Positions 26,169 through 35,515 are shown, numbered from the stretch's first letter. The stretch is 64,000 bases of DNA from JACVRX01 sp963831385 (GCA_963831385.1 CAWHPW010000015.1:62001-126000), one strand, 5' to 3'. The notes: generated from the sequence alone by a model not told the origin. Translations and numbers: made by a program.

Positions 26169-27263
26169 CTAGCCCGGCCGCATCGCGCCGGCGAACGGCT
26201 TGGCCGAGCCGCCGGCCTGGTACATGGGTGCGGTGGTGACGTCGGTCCGCGGGTTCGATGCGTGTACGACCATGCCGTTGCCGATGTACATCGCTACGTG
26301 GCTGACCGGGCTGTCATAAAACAGGATGTCGCCCGGCCGTAGCTGGCTGACCGAGACTCGGGTGCCCTGAGCCGCTTGCGCCCGCGACGAACGCGAGAGA
26401 CTCACCCCAGCCCGCGCCCAGGCCCAACTGGTGAACCCGGAGCAGTCGAAGGTGTTGGGTCCTGCGGTCCCGTACACGTAGGGGGCGCCGATCTTCGACA
26501 GTGCGGCCTGCACTGCCACCGCCGCACGGCCACTTGCCGGCACGTTCGGGGCCGGCGTGGAGCTGCTCGATCCCCGAGATATCCGGCTCGACGCCTCGTC
26601 CCGCTCGGCCAGCGCTGCGAGCCGAGCCCGCTCCTGCTCGCGAGCGAGCTTGGCCTTTTCCTCGGCTGTCAGCTTCGCGAGCAGTTCTTCCTGCTCGGCC
26701 ACCAGGCGGTCAACCGTCTTCTTCTCCGCCGCGAGCACCGCGGTGATCGCCGCCTGACGGGACCGCTCCTCGTCGACGATGAGCCGCTTCTGCTCGAGTT
26801 GCTGACGCTCGGCTGCCACTGCGTCGAGTTGCTCGGCTTGCTGGGTCGCGTAGGCGTCGATCACGGAGCTGCGAGCGAGGAAATCGTCGGGGTCTTCGGC
26901 GAGCATGGCCTGCACGGTCGGGTCCAGGCCGCCGGCTCGATAAGTCGCGGCGGCGTACCCGCCCATGTCGGCGGTGAGTTTCTTGACCCTGGCCTCTTGG
27001 CGCTGTGCGTCGCTTTCGGCGGCCGCCAGTCGGCGCTCGATCTCGGCGACTGTCTCTGCCGCCGCGTTGTAGCGCTCGCTTGCGTCCTCGGCCTGACCGT
27101 GTAGCTCGTCCACGCGACGCTGGACTTCAGCGAGGGTGGGTTTGGGATCCGCGCTGACCGGGGTGCTCAACGCCAGCCCGCCGAGGATCGTGGCGATGCT
27201 GAGGCCGACGACTGCGGCAGATTTCGGGCGTACTCGACTGATTCGGCGGAGCTGCTCGGCCAA
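26169..27263 (-). CDS. Secreted NlpC/P60 peptidoglycan endopeptidase (RipA-like)
   Basis: A 364-aa secreted cell-wall hydrolase. Residues 1-38 form a signal peptide (basic start, SAAVVGLSIATILGGLALS, cut near SADP). A long coiled coil (42-230) with AVAAERQQLEQKR-type heptads follows, then a Ser/Pro linker and an NlpC/P60 domain with Cys274 (TFDCSGFTSWAW), His322 (SHVAMYIG) and His334. The coiled coil resembles RipA/CwlO-type enzymes regulated by FtsEX. The start is TTG 27263 with AGAGGAC upstream. A c-di-AMP riboswitch precedes it, so synthesis is tied to osmotic and cell-wall signalling. Confidence 0.92.
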   Translation of the reverse strand: MAEQLRRISRVRPKSAAVVGLSIATILGGLALSTPVSADPKPTLAEVQRRVDELHGQAEDASERYNAAAETVAEIERRLAAAESDAQRQEARVKKLTADMGGYAAATYRAGGLDPTVQAMLAEDPDDFLARSSVIDAYATQQAEQLDAVAAERQQLEQKRLIVDEERSRQAAITAVLAAEKKTVDRLVAEQEELLAKLTAEEKAKLAREQERARLAALAERDEASSRISRGSSSSTPAPNVPASGRAAVAVQAALSKIGAPYVYGTAGPNTFDCSGFTSWAWARAGVSLSRSSRAQAAQGTRVSVSQLRPGDILFYDSPVSHVAMYIGNGMVVHASNPRTDVTTAPMYQAGGSAKPFAGAMRPG

Positions 27264-27269
27264 GGCGCG

Positions 27270-27430
27270 AGTCCTCTCTTCCGCTACCGCCTACCGGGTT
27301 AGCTGACGGGTTCGGGGGGGAAGAGCCCCTACGGCTGCGACTGTGCAGCCGATTCACCCCGGGGAAGTGGGTCCCCGGCTCCGGCCTGCCGGCCGAACTC
27401 GGCGGGGGTGCCTGCGTGCCGACCGGTTGG
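27270..27430 (-). ncRNA. c-di-AMP riboswitch (ydaO-yuaA)
   Basis: On the minus strand, the leader of the NlpC/P60 gene has the conserved ydaO elements in order: GGGGACCCAC (27376-27367), GGGGTGAATC (27360-27351) and CCGTCAGCTAACCCGGTAGGC (27309-27289; shown without flanks), ending about 10-25 bases before the start codon. In actinobacteria this riboswitch commonly controls cell-wall hydrolases of the RpfA/NlpC type; binding of c-di-AMP generally turns expression off. The 5' boundary is approximate. Confidence 0.88.
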
Positions 27431-27617
27431 TCGACGCAGGGAACACAGGCACCTCGCGCCGTACGGTAGCGAGCCGTTGAGGTCGCGGCAACCGGACACC
27501 CAGCCAAATCTGCCGGGAAATAGGGCGCAAAACGGGAGCAAAGGTCATACATGCGAATGCAGCTGCACGCGAAAATGCCCAGTGCATGGACGCGGCATGC
27601 AGTCTCGCCTCATTCCA

Positions 27618-27708
27618 CGTGGCACGCTCACCCGTTCCACAAACTAGGACAAGTCACCCGAGGCAGCGACGCTCCAGCGTGCCAGGCGGAGCGGTTGAGC
27701 GTGCCACG
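27618..27708. repeat. Long inverted repeat in the 27.4-27.85 kb spacer
   Basis: CGTGGCACGCTCA (27618-27630) pairs perfectly with TGAGCGTGCCACG (27696-27708) across 65 bases. It lies in the spacer between the riboswitch and the ABC operon terminator. No second copy was found in the window. The rest of the 27431-27740 spacer shows no gene. Confidence 0.65.
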
Positions 27709-27740
27709 CACGGGGGCATGATCTCGGGCCGCTGCACGTG

Positions 27741-27776
27741 GTGCGGGCACGGAAGGTTGCGCTTCCGTGCCCGCAC
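27741..27776. terminator. Perfect 15-bp hairpin downstream of the sugar ABC operon
   Basis: GTGCGGGCACGGAAG (27741-27755) and its exact complement (27762-27776) are separated by a 6-base loop. It lies 72 bases past the stop of the last permease gene on the minus strand. There is no clear U-tract, as usual for high-GC actinobacteria. Confidence 0.75.
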
Positions 27777-27848
27777 CTGCCCGCCACCGACCGGCGGCGT
27801 GGGGTGGACCCTCAAAGCCGGTACAGGGACCGCACCGTTCGCCGCTTA

Positions 27849-28772
27849 CTACTTCACCGCGCCGCGGGTCACTCCGCCGATGACCCACCGCTGCGCGACG
27901 ATGTAGACGATCAACAGCGGCGTCAGGGCCATCAGGTAGGAAGCGAAGGCCAGGCTGAAGTCCGTGGTGAACTGGGACTGGAAGACGTACTGGACCAGCG
28001 GCAGTGTGAAGCTGTCCCGATCAGACAGCATGACCAAGGGCAGCATGAAGTCGTTCCAAACCCATACGGTCATGATGATCCCGACCGTGGCGTTGATGGG
28101 CGTCAGCAGCGGGAAGATGACCTTCCAGAACATTTGCCAGACGGTGGCGCCGTCGATGACGGCGGCTTCCTCGAGTTCCTTGGGGATCGACCGCAGATAA
28201 CCGACGTAGATGAAGATGTTGAGGGACAAGCCAAAGATGACGTAGAGGAAGATCAGGCCGAGTCGATTGTCCAGGTTGAGCAGGCTGGTCTCCTTGGCTA
28301 TGGGCAACATGATGATCGCGAAGGGGACGAACAGAGCCGAGATGAAGTAGAAGTACAGCCCCTTGAAGAAGCCCCGGTCCATGTTGCGGGCGATCGCGTA
28401 CGCGACCATGGAGTTGGTGAGGATCGTCAGCCCCACGGCGAACACCGTGATCAGGAGGCTGCTGAACAGCGCGCGCGGGAAGTTTGTCAGCTCGATAGCA
28501 TTCGGGAAGTTCTGCCACTGCGGATCGGAGGGAAACGCAAGCGAGCCCTCCGCCGCTTCAGCCGGCGACTTCAGGGCCGTGATGACCGTGATGTATAGGG
28601 GGAACAAGATCGACAGCGAGACGAATAGGAGCAGCGCTGTCAGCAGCCACTTGGCCCCTCTTCCCCGTGCGGGATGCCCGGTCACCGGGCGTTGGGGAGT
28701 CCTGATCCGCGGCGGCGCTTCGGCGCGGACCTCGCTCTCGCTCAGTACAGACTCGCTAATTACCTCGCTCAT
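27849..28772 (-). CDS. Carbohydrate ABC transporter permease (MalG-like)
   Basis: A 307-aa inner-membrane permease of the CUT1 sugar importer family with six predicted helices (ALLLFVSLSILFPLYITVIT first). The EAA loop for ATPase contact is around ELEEAAVIDGATVWQMFWKVIFPLL. It starts at ATG 28772, overlapping the stop of the MalF-like gene by one base. No ATPase gene is nearby, so a shared MsiK-type ATPase elsewhere probably powers it, as known in actinomycetes. The neighbouring alpha-galactosidase suggests uptake of raffinose- or melibiose-type sugars. Confidence 0.93.
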   Translation of the reverse strand: MSEVISESVLSESEVRAEAPPRIRTPQRPVTGHPARGRGAKWLLTALLLFVSLSILFPLYITVITALKSPAEAAEGSLAFPSDPQWQNFPNAIELTNFPRALFSSLLITVFAVGLTILTNSMVAYAIARNMDRGFFKGLYFYFISALFVPFAIIMLPIAKETSLLNLDNRLGLIFLYVIFGLSLNIFIYVGYLRSIPKELEEAAVIDGATVWQMFWKVIFPLLTPINATVGIIMTVWVWNDFMLPLVMLSDRDSFTLPLVQYVFQSQFTTDFSLAFASYLMALTPLLIVYIVAQRWVIGGVTRGAVK

Positions 28773-29635
28773 TACAGGCTCACCTCTCGACGCTGCAAGT
28801 ACCTGAGCTGGATGATCGCGACAATCACGAGCACGATCAGGAATACGACGGCGTTCGCGGATTGATATGCAAACTCCGCGCCCTCGAATCCGCCACGGTA
28901 AATGACGACCGAGACCGACTCGGTCTCCGTGCCCGGTCCACCGCCGGTCAGCGCGATGATCAAGTCGAAGACCTGCAGAAAGCCCTTCATGCCGAGGACC
29001 ATGTTGATCGTGAAGAACGGTGCGATGAGCGGGAAGGTGACGTGCCAGAAGCGGCTCCAGGGTCCGGCACCGTCCAGACTGGCCGCCTCGAGCTGCTCCT
29101 CGGGGATGGTCTGTAAGCCGGCCAGATAGAGCACGATCGCGAATGCGATCGCCTGCCAGACGGCGACGACGACCACACCGACCCAGGCCAGCCCGGGATC
29201 ACTGAGGATGTTCGCGGACAGCCGAGCGATTCCGAGCCATTGGCCGGCCGACGGCAGTAGGAATGCGAATATGTAACTGAACACGAACCCCACGATGAGG
29301 ATGCTCAGCACATACGGAATGAAGAAGATGCCGCGCAGCAGGTTGCGGAAAGCGACGTTTGAATTGAGGCCGATGGCGATCAGCAGGGCGATCACGTTGG
29401 TCGCAATGGTGCCGACGATGGCGAACTGGAAGCTGAAAACGTAGGAGTTCAGCACCGCCTCGTCCTTGAACAACGCGAGGTAGTTGTTGAGGCCGACGAA
29501 CTCCCAGTCACCGAACCCTCGGTAGTTGGTGAAGCTGTAGAAGATCCCCATGATCAGCGGGATCGTGTGGAAGACGAAGAACAGCACCAAGGCCGGCAAC
29601 GTCATCAGATAGAACGTGCGATTACTCACTCGCAT
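28772..29635 (-). CDS. Carbohydrate ABC transporter permease (MalF-like)
   Basis: A 287-aa CUT1 permease with six helices; TFYLMTLPALVLFFVFHTIPL is the first. The EAA motif is around EEQLEAASLDGAGPWSRFWHVTFPLI, the ATPase-contact loop. The ATG at 29635 (MRVSNRTFYLM) is preceded by AAGGGAG; an in-frame start at 29797 would add a basic unrelated extension inside the upstream gene. It pairs with the MalG-like permease downstream and the binding protein upstream. Confidence 0.93.
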   Translation of the reverse strand: MRVSNRTFYLMTLPALVLFFVFHTIPLIMGIFYSFTNYRGFGDWEFVGLNNYLALFKDEAVLNSYVFSFQFAIVGTIATNVIALLIAIGLNSNVAFRNLLRGIFFIPYVLSILIVGFVFSYIFAFLLPSAGQWLGIARLSANILSDPGLAWVGVVVVAVWQAIAFAIVLYLAGLQTIPEEQLEAASLDGAGPWSRFWHVTFPLIAPFFTINMVLGMKGFLQVFDLIIALTGGGPGTETESVSVVIYRGGFEGAEFAYQSANAVVFLIVLVIVAIIQLRYLQRREVSL

Positions 29636-29660
29636 CCCACGATCTCCCTTCTTCAGTGGC

Positions 29661-30959
29661 CTACAGGCCTCGGCGTGCCTGGACTGCGTCGTATCGCTCG
29701 TCGAGATCGGATAGGAGTCCGTCAACGTCCTCGTCGATGAGGAACGCCTGCAATAGATTCTCGAGCGGGATCGAGCTCGGAATGTTGTGGTCAGCAAACC
29801 CGACGATGTTCCCAGCCTCGAACACCGGGTTCAGCGGGGCCAAGGCCGGATCCTCCTGCTCCACACCCTCAACCGCGGAGAAGTGCACTTGCTCGTCGGC
29901 ATACTGCTTCGCGTGATCCGGCTCCATCATCCACCGGATGAAGGTCAGCGCCTCCTCCTCGTGCTCGGTCGCCTCTCTCGGCATGGTGAAGAGGATGTCC
30001 ACGCCTGAGACCAGCCGGTTACGTTCGACGTCGTTGGTGGTGGGGAACGGAAAGACGCCGAGGTTGACATCGGGGTTGATGCTTCGAATGGTCGGGATGG
30101 CCCAGATGCCCTGCAGGTACATCACGGCCTCACCGTCGGCGATTGCCCGGTTGCCCGTGTTGTAGTCGAAGCGGAAGGGGTCGTCCGGGCCGTATTGCTT
30201 CAGTTCCAACAGCTGCTCGGCAACCTCCGGGTACTGCTCGGAGAACGTGGTCTCGTCGGCCAGCCGCAACTCCCAGAAGTCCTCCGGCGGGATGTTCTGC
30301 GCGAGCGGGTTGAAGGGCGGCAGGGTTGTCCAGGCGTCCTTCCAGGTGTGGTAGAAGGGCACGAGCCCGGCCGCCTCGATCTCTTCGGCGACGTCGATGA
30401 GTTCGTCCCAGGTCGTCGGCACGGTTAAACCGAGTTCGTCGAATACGTCGACGTTGTAGATGATCCCGTCGGCGTTGTTGGCGAGCGGCACCCCGTTGAT
30501 CTCACCCTCGACGTGTCCCAGACCATCGAGAACCTCGAGCGGCGCCTCGGCGACGTTCTCCAGGGCCTGGTCGCCGGTGAAGTCGCGGAAGATCTCGGCC
30601 AGTGCCAAGTCGCCGTAGGTGCCGCCGTTGCCGTTGAGGCTCATCAACTCGGGCACGTCGTTCTTGACCAGCCTTGTGCGAAGCACCGCGTCCGCGTTAG
30701 GCACGTTGTTCTGGACGATGTCGATCTCGGGGTGCTCGCCCTCGAACTGCTCGATGAGCGCATCGAAGGTCGTGACCGCTTCCCCCTTGAACTGAAAGAA
30801 CTCGACCTCGGTGCGGCCGCCGGTCTCGTCGTCGGACTCGCCGCAGCTTGCCAAGACAGTGACGACGACGAGCGCGGCGGACGTCGCGGCGAATCTGGAT
30901 CGTCGCTTTCGGATCGACATGGCGGTGCCCCGGCTGGGAACTTTGGTCTTCAGTCCCAT
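29661..30959 (-). CDS. Extracellular solute-binding lipoprotein of a sugar ABC transporter
   Basis: A 432-aa family-1 solute-binding protein. A basic N terminus and hydrophobic stretch end in the lipobox LASC with Cys39, so it is a lipid-anchored receptor. The mature part has the fold marks VEFFQFKGEAVTTFDALIEQFE and MYLQGIWAIPTIRSINPD. ATG 30959 has AAAGGAG upstream; a second ATG at 30920 (MSIRKRRSR) is also possible. It delivers the sugar to the two permeases encoded immediately downstream. Ligand is inferred from the alpha-galactosidase gene just upstream. Confidence 0.92.
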   Translation of the reverse strand: MGLKTKVPSRGTAMSIRKRRSRFAATSAALVVVTVLASCGESDDETGGRTEVEFFQFKGEAVTTFDALIEQFEGEHPEIDIVQNNVPNADAVLRTRLVKNDVPELMSLNGNGGTYGDLALAEIFRDFTGDQALENVAEAPLEVLDGLGHVEGEINGVPLANNADGIIYNVDVFDELGLTVPTTWDELIDVAEEIEAAGLVPFYHTWKDAWTTLPPFNPLAQNIPPEDFWELRLADETTFSEQYPEVAEQLLELKQYGPDDPFRFDYNTGNRAIADGEAVMYLQGIWAIPTIRSINPDVNLGVFPFPTTNDVERNRLVSGVDILFTMPREATEHEEEALTFIRWMMEPDHAKQYADEQVHFSAVEGVEQEDPALAPLNPVFEAGNIVGFADHNIPSSIPLENLLQAFLIDEDVDGLLSDLDERYDAVQARRGL

Positions 30960-31001
30960 GGCACTCCTTTCTGTTCCTCTGGCGATCGGCGCACGGTCGC
31001 G

Positions 31002-33182
31002 TCACGTCGAGGTGAGCCGTAACAACATCAACTGCTCTGGATGCATGACGGGGGCCTGAACTCCGACCTCCCCGAGAACACGGCCGGGAAGGGTGACACC
31101 GTCAGCGACGACCCATTCCGGCGGAGGGATGTGGTCCGGCCCAGGAGGAGCGTCGCCGGGTGCTAATGGCCGGACGGTGTACACGGTGTCTGGTGCGAGG
31201 CCCGGCAGCTTCACCCGTCCGGTGGCGCGGAGATGCCCATGGACATCGCCACCAGGGCGAAGACGGCTTCGTCTGCGGCGGGTGCGACCACACCGTGCAC
31301 CCACAACGCCTCGTCGGGATGATCTCCGATCACCACCGTTCCCGAGTGCAGCAGTCCACGTAGCTGCTTGTAGAGGGCGACCCAGCGGCTGAGCTCGGCC
31401 CGCTCGTGTTCACTCGCCGAGGCGATGTCCCACTCGATGCCGAAGTGCCCGAACAAGGCGGTGCCCGCCCGGAAGGACAGGTCGTGCTGTCGGCCAGACG
31501 TGTGCGACCGTGGCGGGCCGACATGGGCTCCGATCAGCTCGGGCGGCAGCAACAGTCCAGTCCAACGCTGGATGGACTGCCGTTCCAACGCGTCGTTGGT
31601 GTCGCTGGCCCAGACCCGGTCGGTCCGGCGCAGAATGCCGAAGTCGATTCGAGCCCCTCCGGACGAGCACGACTCGATTTCGAGCTGTGGATGCTTCTGC
31701 TTGAGCTCGTCGATCAGCGCATAGACGGCCTCCGTCTGGGCGTGCACCCGTGGCTCTCCACCCGGGTACTGGCCGGCGTCGACCAGATCGCGGTTGTGAT
31801 CCCACTTCAGGTAACTGATCGCGTACTCGTCGAGCAGCGCGAGCATGCGTTCGCGGATGTAGGCGTAGGCATCCGACCGGGCGAGGTTCAGGACCTGCTG
31901 TTTCCGGCCGAGCACCGGCTGCCGGCCGCCCGTGGACAGGATCCAGTCCGGATGTGCCCGGGCCAGGTCGGAGTCCGGGCTGACCATCTCCGGTTCGACC
32001 CAGAGGCCGAACTCGATGCCGAGCGAATGGACGTGGTCGACCAGCGGATGCAGCCCGTCGGGCCACGTCTTCTCGTCGACGTACCAGTCACCGAGCCCGG
32101 AGGAGTCGTCACGTCGATTGCGGAACCATCCGTCGTCGAGGACGAACCGTTCGACGCCGACCTCGGCGGCGTGATCAGCCAGCACGCGTAGATGGTTGAC
32201 GTCGTGGTCGAAGTACACGGCCTCCCAGGTGTTCAGGATTACTGGTCGAGGGCGGCCGCCGCCGGCATGGCCGGGGAGCGATCGCAGGTAGCGTGTGAAA
32301 CCGGGCCGCCATGGCGTCCAGGCCGCGTCCATACGACGCATACAGCCAAGGGGTGGCGTACTCGTCACCGGGGCCGAGCGAGATTTCACCCGGAAGCAGG
32401 AGTTCGCCACCGCCGACGACCGCTTCGCCGGACGGCAGCCGTTCGGCATAGGTGCGGTGGTTGCCGCTCCACCCGACATGCACGCCCCAGACCTCGCCGG
32501 AGCGGAAACCGAATCCCCTGGTTCCCGCGGCGATGATCAGGGTGGCATCGGCTCCCGTGCGGCCGCGTCGGCTGTCTCGTAGTGAGATCCCGATGCTGAA
32601 CGGGCGCCGCTGGGGGATGCGTTCTCGGGTGTGCCGGCCGGTGAAGTCCAGCAGCTCAGCTGCCTCGGTGGGCACGGGTAAGGCGATCACGAGGCCGTCT
32701 ACGTGATAACGCGACACCGGATGTTCGTTGCGAACAGTCGCCTGCTGCCGCAGCAGGCCGGCTGGGGTCAGCTCGATTTCGATGGTCAACGACAGGCCAG
32801 CTGCCCCGTCGGTGCCGTCGATCGTCAACCGGCCGCCGCTGGTCGGCTGATCGGAGTCGACGTCGACGGCAGTGAGCTCGAACCGCGGCGACCAGTCCGT
32901 GCTAGCTCGGTGCCCGCGCAGACCAGGCAGCCCTGGCCAGCCAACAGAGTGCTCGGGGATCAAGCTCACCCGGTGCGGGACGTCCAGGCTGTTCGACGTC
33001 AGCGGCGGAGTCGATGTAACGACGGTGGCGTCAAGAAACTCCGGACTCAGCTCACCCAGATCGGGGCCCCAATGGAGCACCTCCGCGAGGCTCGGCCCCC
33101 GGCAATCGAGCACGACACTGACGCCGGCCGCCCGCAAGTGGACGATCCCGAATCCCGCGCCGTTCTCCGAGGGAGCTTCCAT
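31002..33182 (-). pseudogene. GH36 alpha-galactosidase interrupted by two compensating frameshifts
   Basis: Full-length alpha-galactosidase in three frame segments, about 725 residues when joined. The N-terminal beta domain starts at ATG 33182. At about 32294 one extra base shifts the frame (ARFH is followed by RYLRSLPGH); the barrel continues with LDDGWFRNRRDDSSGLGDW, the nucleophile motif KWDHNRDL, SCSSGGARIDFG and the acid/base motif WASDTND. Near 31226 one G is missing after ISAPP; the C-terminal domain then continues (GRVKLPGLAPDTVYTVRP to the stop at 31002). All catalytic residues survive, so sequence error is as likely as decay. It heads the sugar operon and is divergent from its LacI regulator. 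Confidence 0.88.
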
Positions 33183-33319
33183 CGACCGCCTCAGCACCGA
33201 AGCGAGACGACCGCAGCGCCAGCGGCCGCTTATTCGTTTTAGTAGTACAGAGCGTGTTCCTGACCGTGGGCCGTGTCAAGACTTCGGGTCCAGGTGTTCC
33301 GGAGCGTTACGCTCGCCGC

Positions 33320-34357
33320 ATGGCCGAGGTTGCGGGTTACCCGGTCGCGGGGGGTCGCCGGCCCACCATGGCCGACGTGGGCCGCCTCGCTGGCGTCTCG
33401 CCGACAACGGTCTCCTTCGTGATCAACAATCGGATCGACGCCGGTATCAGCCCAGAAACGCGCAGTCTGGTGCTAGAAGCCGTCGAACTCCTGGGGTATC
33501 GCCCGAACCGGGCCGCTCAAGGCTTGCGGACCCGGAGGACGCACACCATTGGCCTGGTCACCGATCGGGTGGGAGTCACACCACACGGGGGTCGAACGAT
33601 CTCCGGCGCCCATGACGTCGCTCAAGAAAACGGGAGCCTGCTGCTGATCGTGAACAGCAATCCTCGCGTAGTGCACGCAGCGGTCGACGATCTACTCGAC
33701 CGCCAGGTCGACGGCATTGTGTTCGCGGCAGAGGGAACGAGCCGGATGGTGCCGCCTGGGCCTGCCCTGCAGGTCCCGACGATGCTGGTCAACTGCTTTG
33801 CGCCGGCAAACACGGCGCCCTGCGTGTTGCCGGACGAGGCCCGCGGCGGACGGGACGCAACCGAACTCCTCATCGCGGCTGGGCATCGAACGATCGCGCA
33901 CCTCACCGGTTACCGAGGCGCTTGGGCAACCAGGAAGCGGCTCAAAGGTTATTTCGCGGCTTTGGCCGACGCCGGCATTCCGCGAGACGACGAGCTCGTG
34001 TTCTCCGGCAACTACCGAACCGACTCGGGTTACGAGCTGACCCGAGCCGTGCTCGCTCGCGAAGACCGGCCTACCGCGATCTTCTGCGGCAACGACCGAA
34101 TGGCGATGGGTGCCTATCAAGCCCTGGCGGAGGCCGGCCTTCGGGTTCCAGACGACATGTCGATCGTCGGGTACGACGACCAGGAAGATCTCGCCGCCGA
34201 GCTTCGACCGCCGCTCACCACGCTTCGGCTGCCCTACTACGAGATGGGCCGGTGGGCTCTGGAACAGATCTTCGCCGGCACGGTCCCGACGCTGCCGCCG
34301 CGTACGTACGTACCATGCCCGGTCGTCCGGCGCGGTTCGGTAATGCCGCTGGCTTAA
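33320..34357 (+). CDS. LacI-family transcriptional regulator
   Basis: A 345-aa LacI/GalR repressor. The helix-turn-helix with hinge is at residues 15-60 (TMADVGRLAGVSPTTVSFVIN, then GYRPNRAAQGLRTRRT), followed by a periplasmic-binding-like sensor domain (HTIGLVTDRVGV, AIFCGNDRMAMGAYQAL, DMSIVGYDDQEDLAAELRPPLTT). ATG 33320 is chosen; an in-frame start at 33254 adds 22 residues. It is divergent from the alpha-galactosidase/ABC operon and most likely represses it until the sugar is present. I could not identify a clear CG-centred palindrome in the 137-base intergenic region. Confidence 0.92.
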   Translation: MAEVAGYPVAGGRRPTMADVGRLAGVSPTTVSFVINNRIDAGISPETRSLVLEAVELLGYRPNRAAQGLRTRRTHTIGLVTDRVGVTPHGGRTISGAHDVAQENGSLLLIVNSNPRVVHAAVDDLLDRQVDGIVFAAEGTSRMVPPGPALQVPTMLVNCFAPANTAPCVLPDEARGGRDATELLIAAGHRTIAHLTGYRGAWATRKRLKGYFAALADAGIPRDDELVFSGNYRTDSGYELTRAVLAREDRPTAIFCGNDRMAMGAYQALAEAGLRVPDDMSIVGYDDQEDLAAELRPPLTTLRLPYYEMGRWALEQIFAGTVPTLPPRTYVPCPVVRRGSVMPLA

Positions 34358-34374
34358 ATCAGTGCGTCGATTAG

Positions 34375-34608
34375 TCATACGTCGCGTACTACGGCGCCTA
34401 CGAGCTTCGGCTGGCAGGCGGGCAGATATCCGACGATCCCGTCATCTCGGCGGCGACCACGGCGCAAGGAGCGGTGGCCCGGGTGATCTCAGACCTCGGT
34501 CCGTGGCTGCTGGGTGCGGCCTTGGTGGGATTGGCGGCTGTGGGAGTTCTCGTTCGCCGAGCCCGCCGGACGAAACCGGCGGCCTCGGCGAACGGACAGA
34601 CCAGCTGA
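34375..34608 (+). pseudogene. C-terminal fragment of a membrane protein without a start
   Basis: Immediately after an in-frame TAG (34372-34374) the frame reads SYVAYYGAYELRLAGGQISD, then ISDLGPWLLGAALVGLAAVG as a membrane helix and a basic end RRARRTKPAASANGQTS, stopping at 34608. There is no start codon or ribosome binding site, so this is probably the broken tail of a membrane protein gene. The YVAYYGAYELR stretch is reminiscent of CcdA-type cytochrome c biogenesis proteins, but I am not sure. It fills the space between LacI and csp. Confidence 0.45.
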
Positions 34609-34615
34609 ACCGCTG

Positions 34616-34819
34616 TCAGAGCGGGCGGACGTTCTCCGCCTGTGGGCCCTTCTGGCCTTGCACGATCTCGAACTCGACGCGCTGGTTCTCATCCAGCGAG
34701 CGGTAGCCCTCACTCGTGATGGCCGAGTAATGGACGAATACGTCCGGCTCGCCGCTGTCCTGGGCGATGAAGCCGTAGCCCTTCTCGTTGTTGAACCACT
34801 TGACGGTTCCTTGTGCCAT
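34616..34819 (-). CDS. Cold-shock protein (CspA family)
   Basis: A 67-aa single cold-shock domain. It begins AQGTVKWFNNEKGYGFIAQD with RNP-1 (KGYGFIA), and RNP-2 is VFVHYSAI; it ends with GPQAENVRPL. The protein binds single-stranded nucleic acid and acts as an RNA chaperone or antiterminator. ATG 34819 follows AGGAGG. The leader carries two perfect hairpins (34846-34866 and 34912-34942), in keeping with structured cold-shock mRNA leaders. Confidence 0.95.
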   Translation of the reverse strand: MAQGTVKWFNNEKGYGFIAQDSGEPDVFVHYSAITSEGYRSLDENQRVEFEIVQGQKGPQAENVRPL

Positions 34820-34845
34820 GTTCGGTGTCCTCCTGGGACGTCGTG

Positions 34846-34866
34846 GGATCCGCGCTGCGCGGATCC
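34846..34866. promoter_or_regulatory. Perfect hairpin in the csp leader, adjacent to the ribosome binding site
   Basis: GGATCCGCG and CGCGGATCC form a 9-bp stem with a 3-base loop, 27 bases upstream of the csp start codon and about 10 bases from its AGGAGG. It could affect translation in a temperature-dependent way. Confidence 0.5.
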
Positions 34867-34911
34867 ACCCCGCTGCTGCGGCCGAGATCCCGTCCCTACT
34901 GTCGTACGACA

Positions 34912-34942
34912 AACGCCCGCGAGCGTGGCGTCCGCGGGCGTT
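34912..34942. promoter_or_regulatory. Second perfect hairpin in the csp upstream region
   Basis: AACGCCCGCG and CGCGGGCGTT form a 10-bp stem with an 11-base loop, about 93 bases upstream of the csp start. It may be part of the 5' leader or mark its upstream boundary; the transcription start is not known. Confidence 0.45.
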
Positions 34943-35128
34943 CGAGAACGTGCGTGGAACTGCAACTGCAACAACTGCGGCAAGGGTAGCAGTCCAGGCG
35001 GCCCGTTGGTGGTTGGCAGTAACCGCATTCCGTCAGACCGTCAGGCGGCGTGAAACCCGGTTGTCGGGCCGCCACCGTACCGGCGAAGGTAGGGCATCTG
35101 TCGTCTCGGCTTCACAGGGAGCGTCTCA

Positions 35129-35515
35129 GTGCCGTCCACCGTCCGCCATGTCACGTTCGACTGCAGCGATCCTTACCGGCTGGCCCAATTCTGGGCGGAT
35201 GTACTCGACGGTGAGCTGCACCCGGAGGATCAGCCCGGTGACCCGGAGGCCGTCGTCCAATCGGCGGCGAACCCCACGCTGCTGTTCCAACAGGTTCCGG
35301 AGGGAAAGACCGTGAAGAACCGGCTTCACCTCGACCTGCAGCCGCGGGGTATTCGCCGCGACGACGAGGTCGAACGGTTGCGGGGAATCGGCGCCACCGT
35401 CGTTGGCGATCATCGGCGTCCGGACGGCTCAGGCTGGGTGACGATGGCAGATATCGAAGGCAACGAGTTCTGCGTGGAGCGCAGTGACCTCGAGCGAGCT
35501 GCCTCGGAGGACTGA
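35129..35515 (+). CDS. VOC family protein
   Basis: A 128-aa protein starting at GTG 35129. VRHVTFDCSDPYRLAQFWADVLDG is the start typical of the actinobacterial VOC group, and WVTMADIEGNEFCVERSD is its closing strand, with NRLHLDLQPR in the middle. Function not assigned. It is convergent with ung, with 11 bases between their 3' ends. Confidence 0.9.
   Translation: MPSTVRHVTFDCSDPYRLAQFWADVLDGELHPEDQPGDPEAVVQSAANPTLLFQQVPEGKTVKNRLHLDLQPRGIRRDDEVERLRGIGATVVGDHRRPDGSGWVTMADIEGNEFCVERSDLERAASED

Noticed and set aside
33183..33319. LacI operator between alpha-galactosidase and its regulator
   Set aside because: No convincing CG-centred palindrome was found, although the arrangement predicts one.
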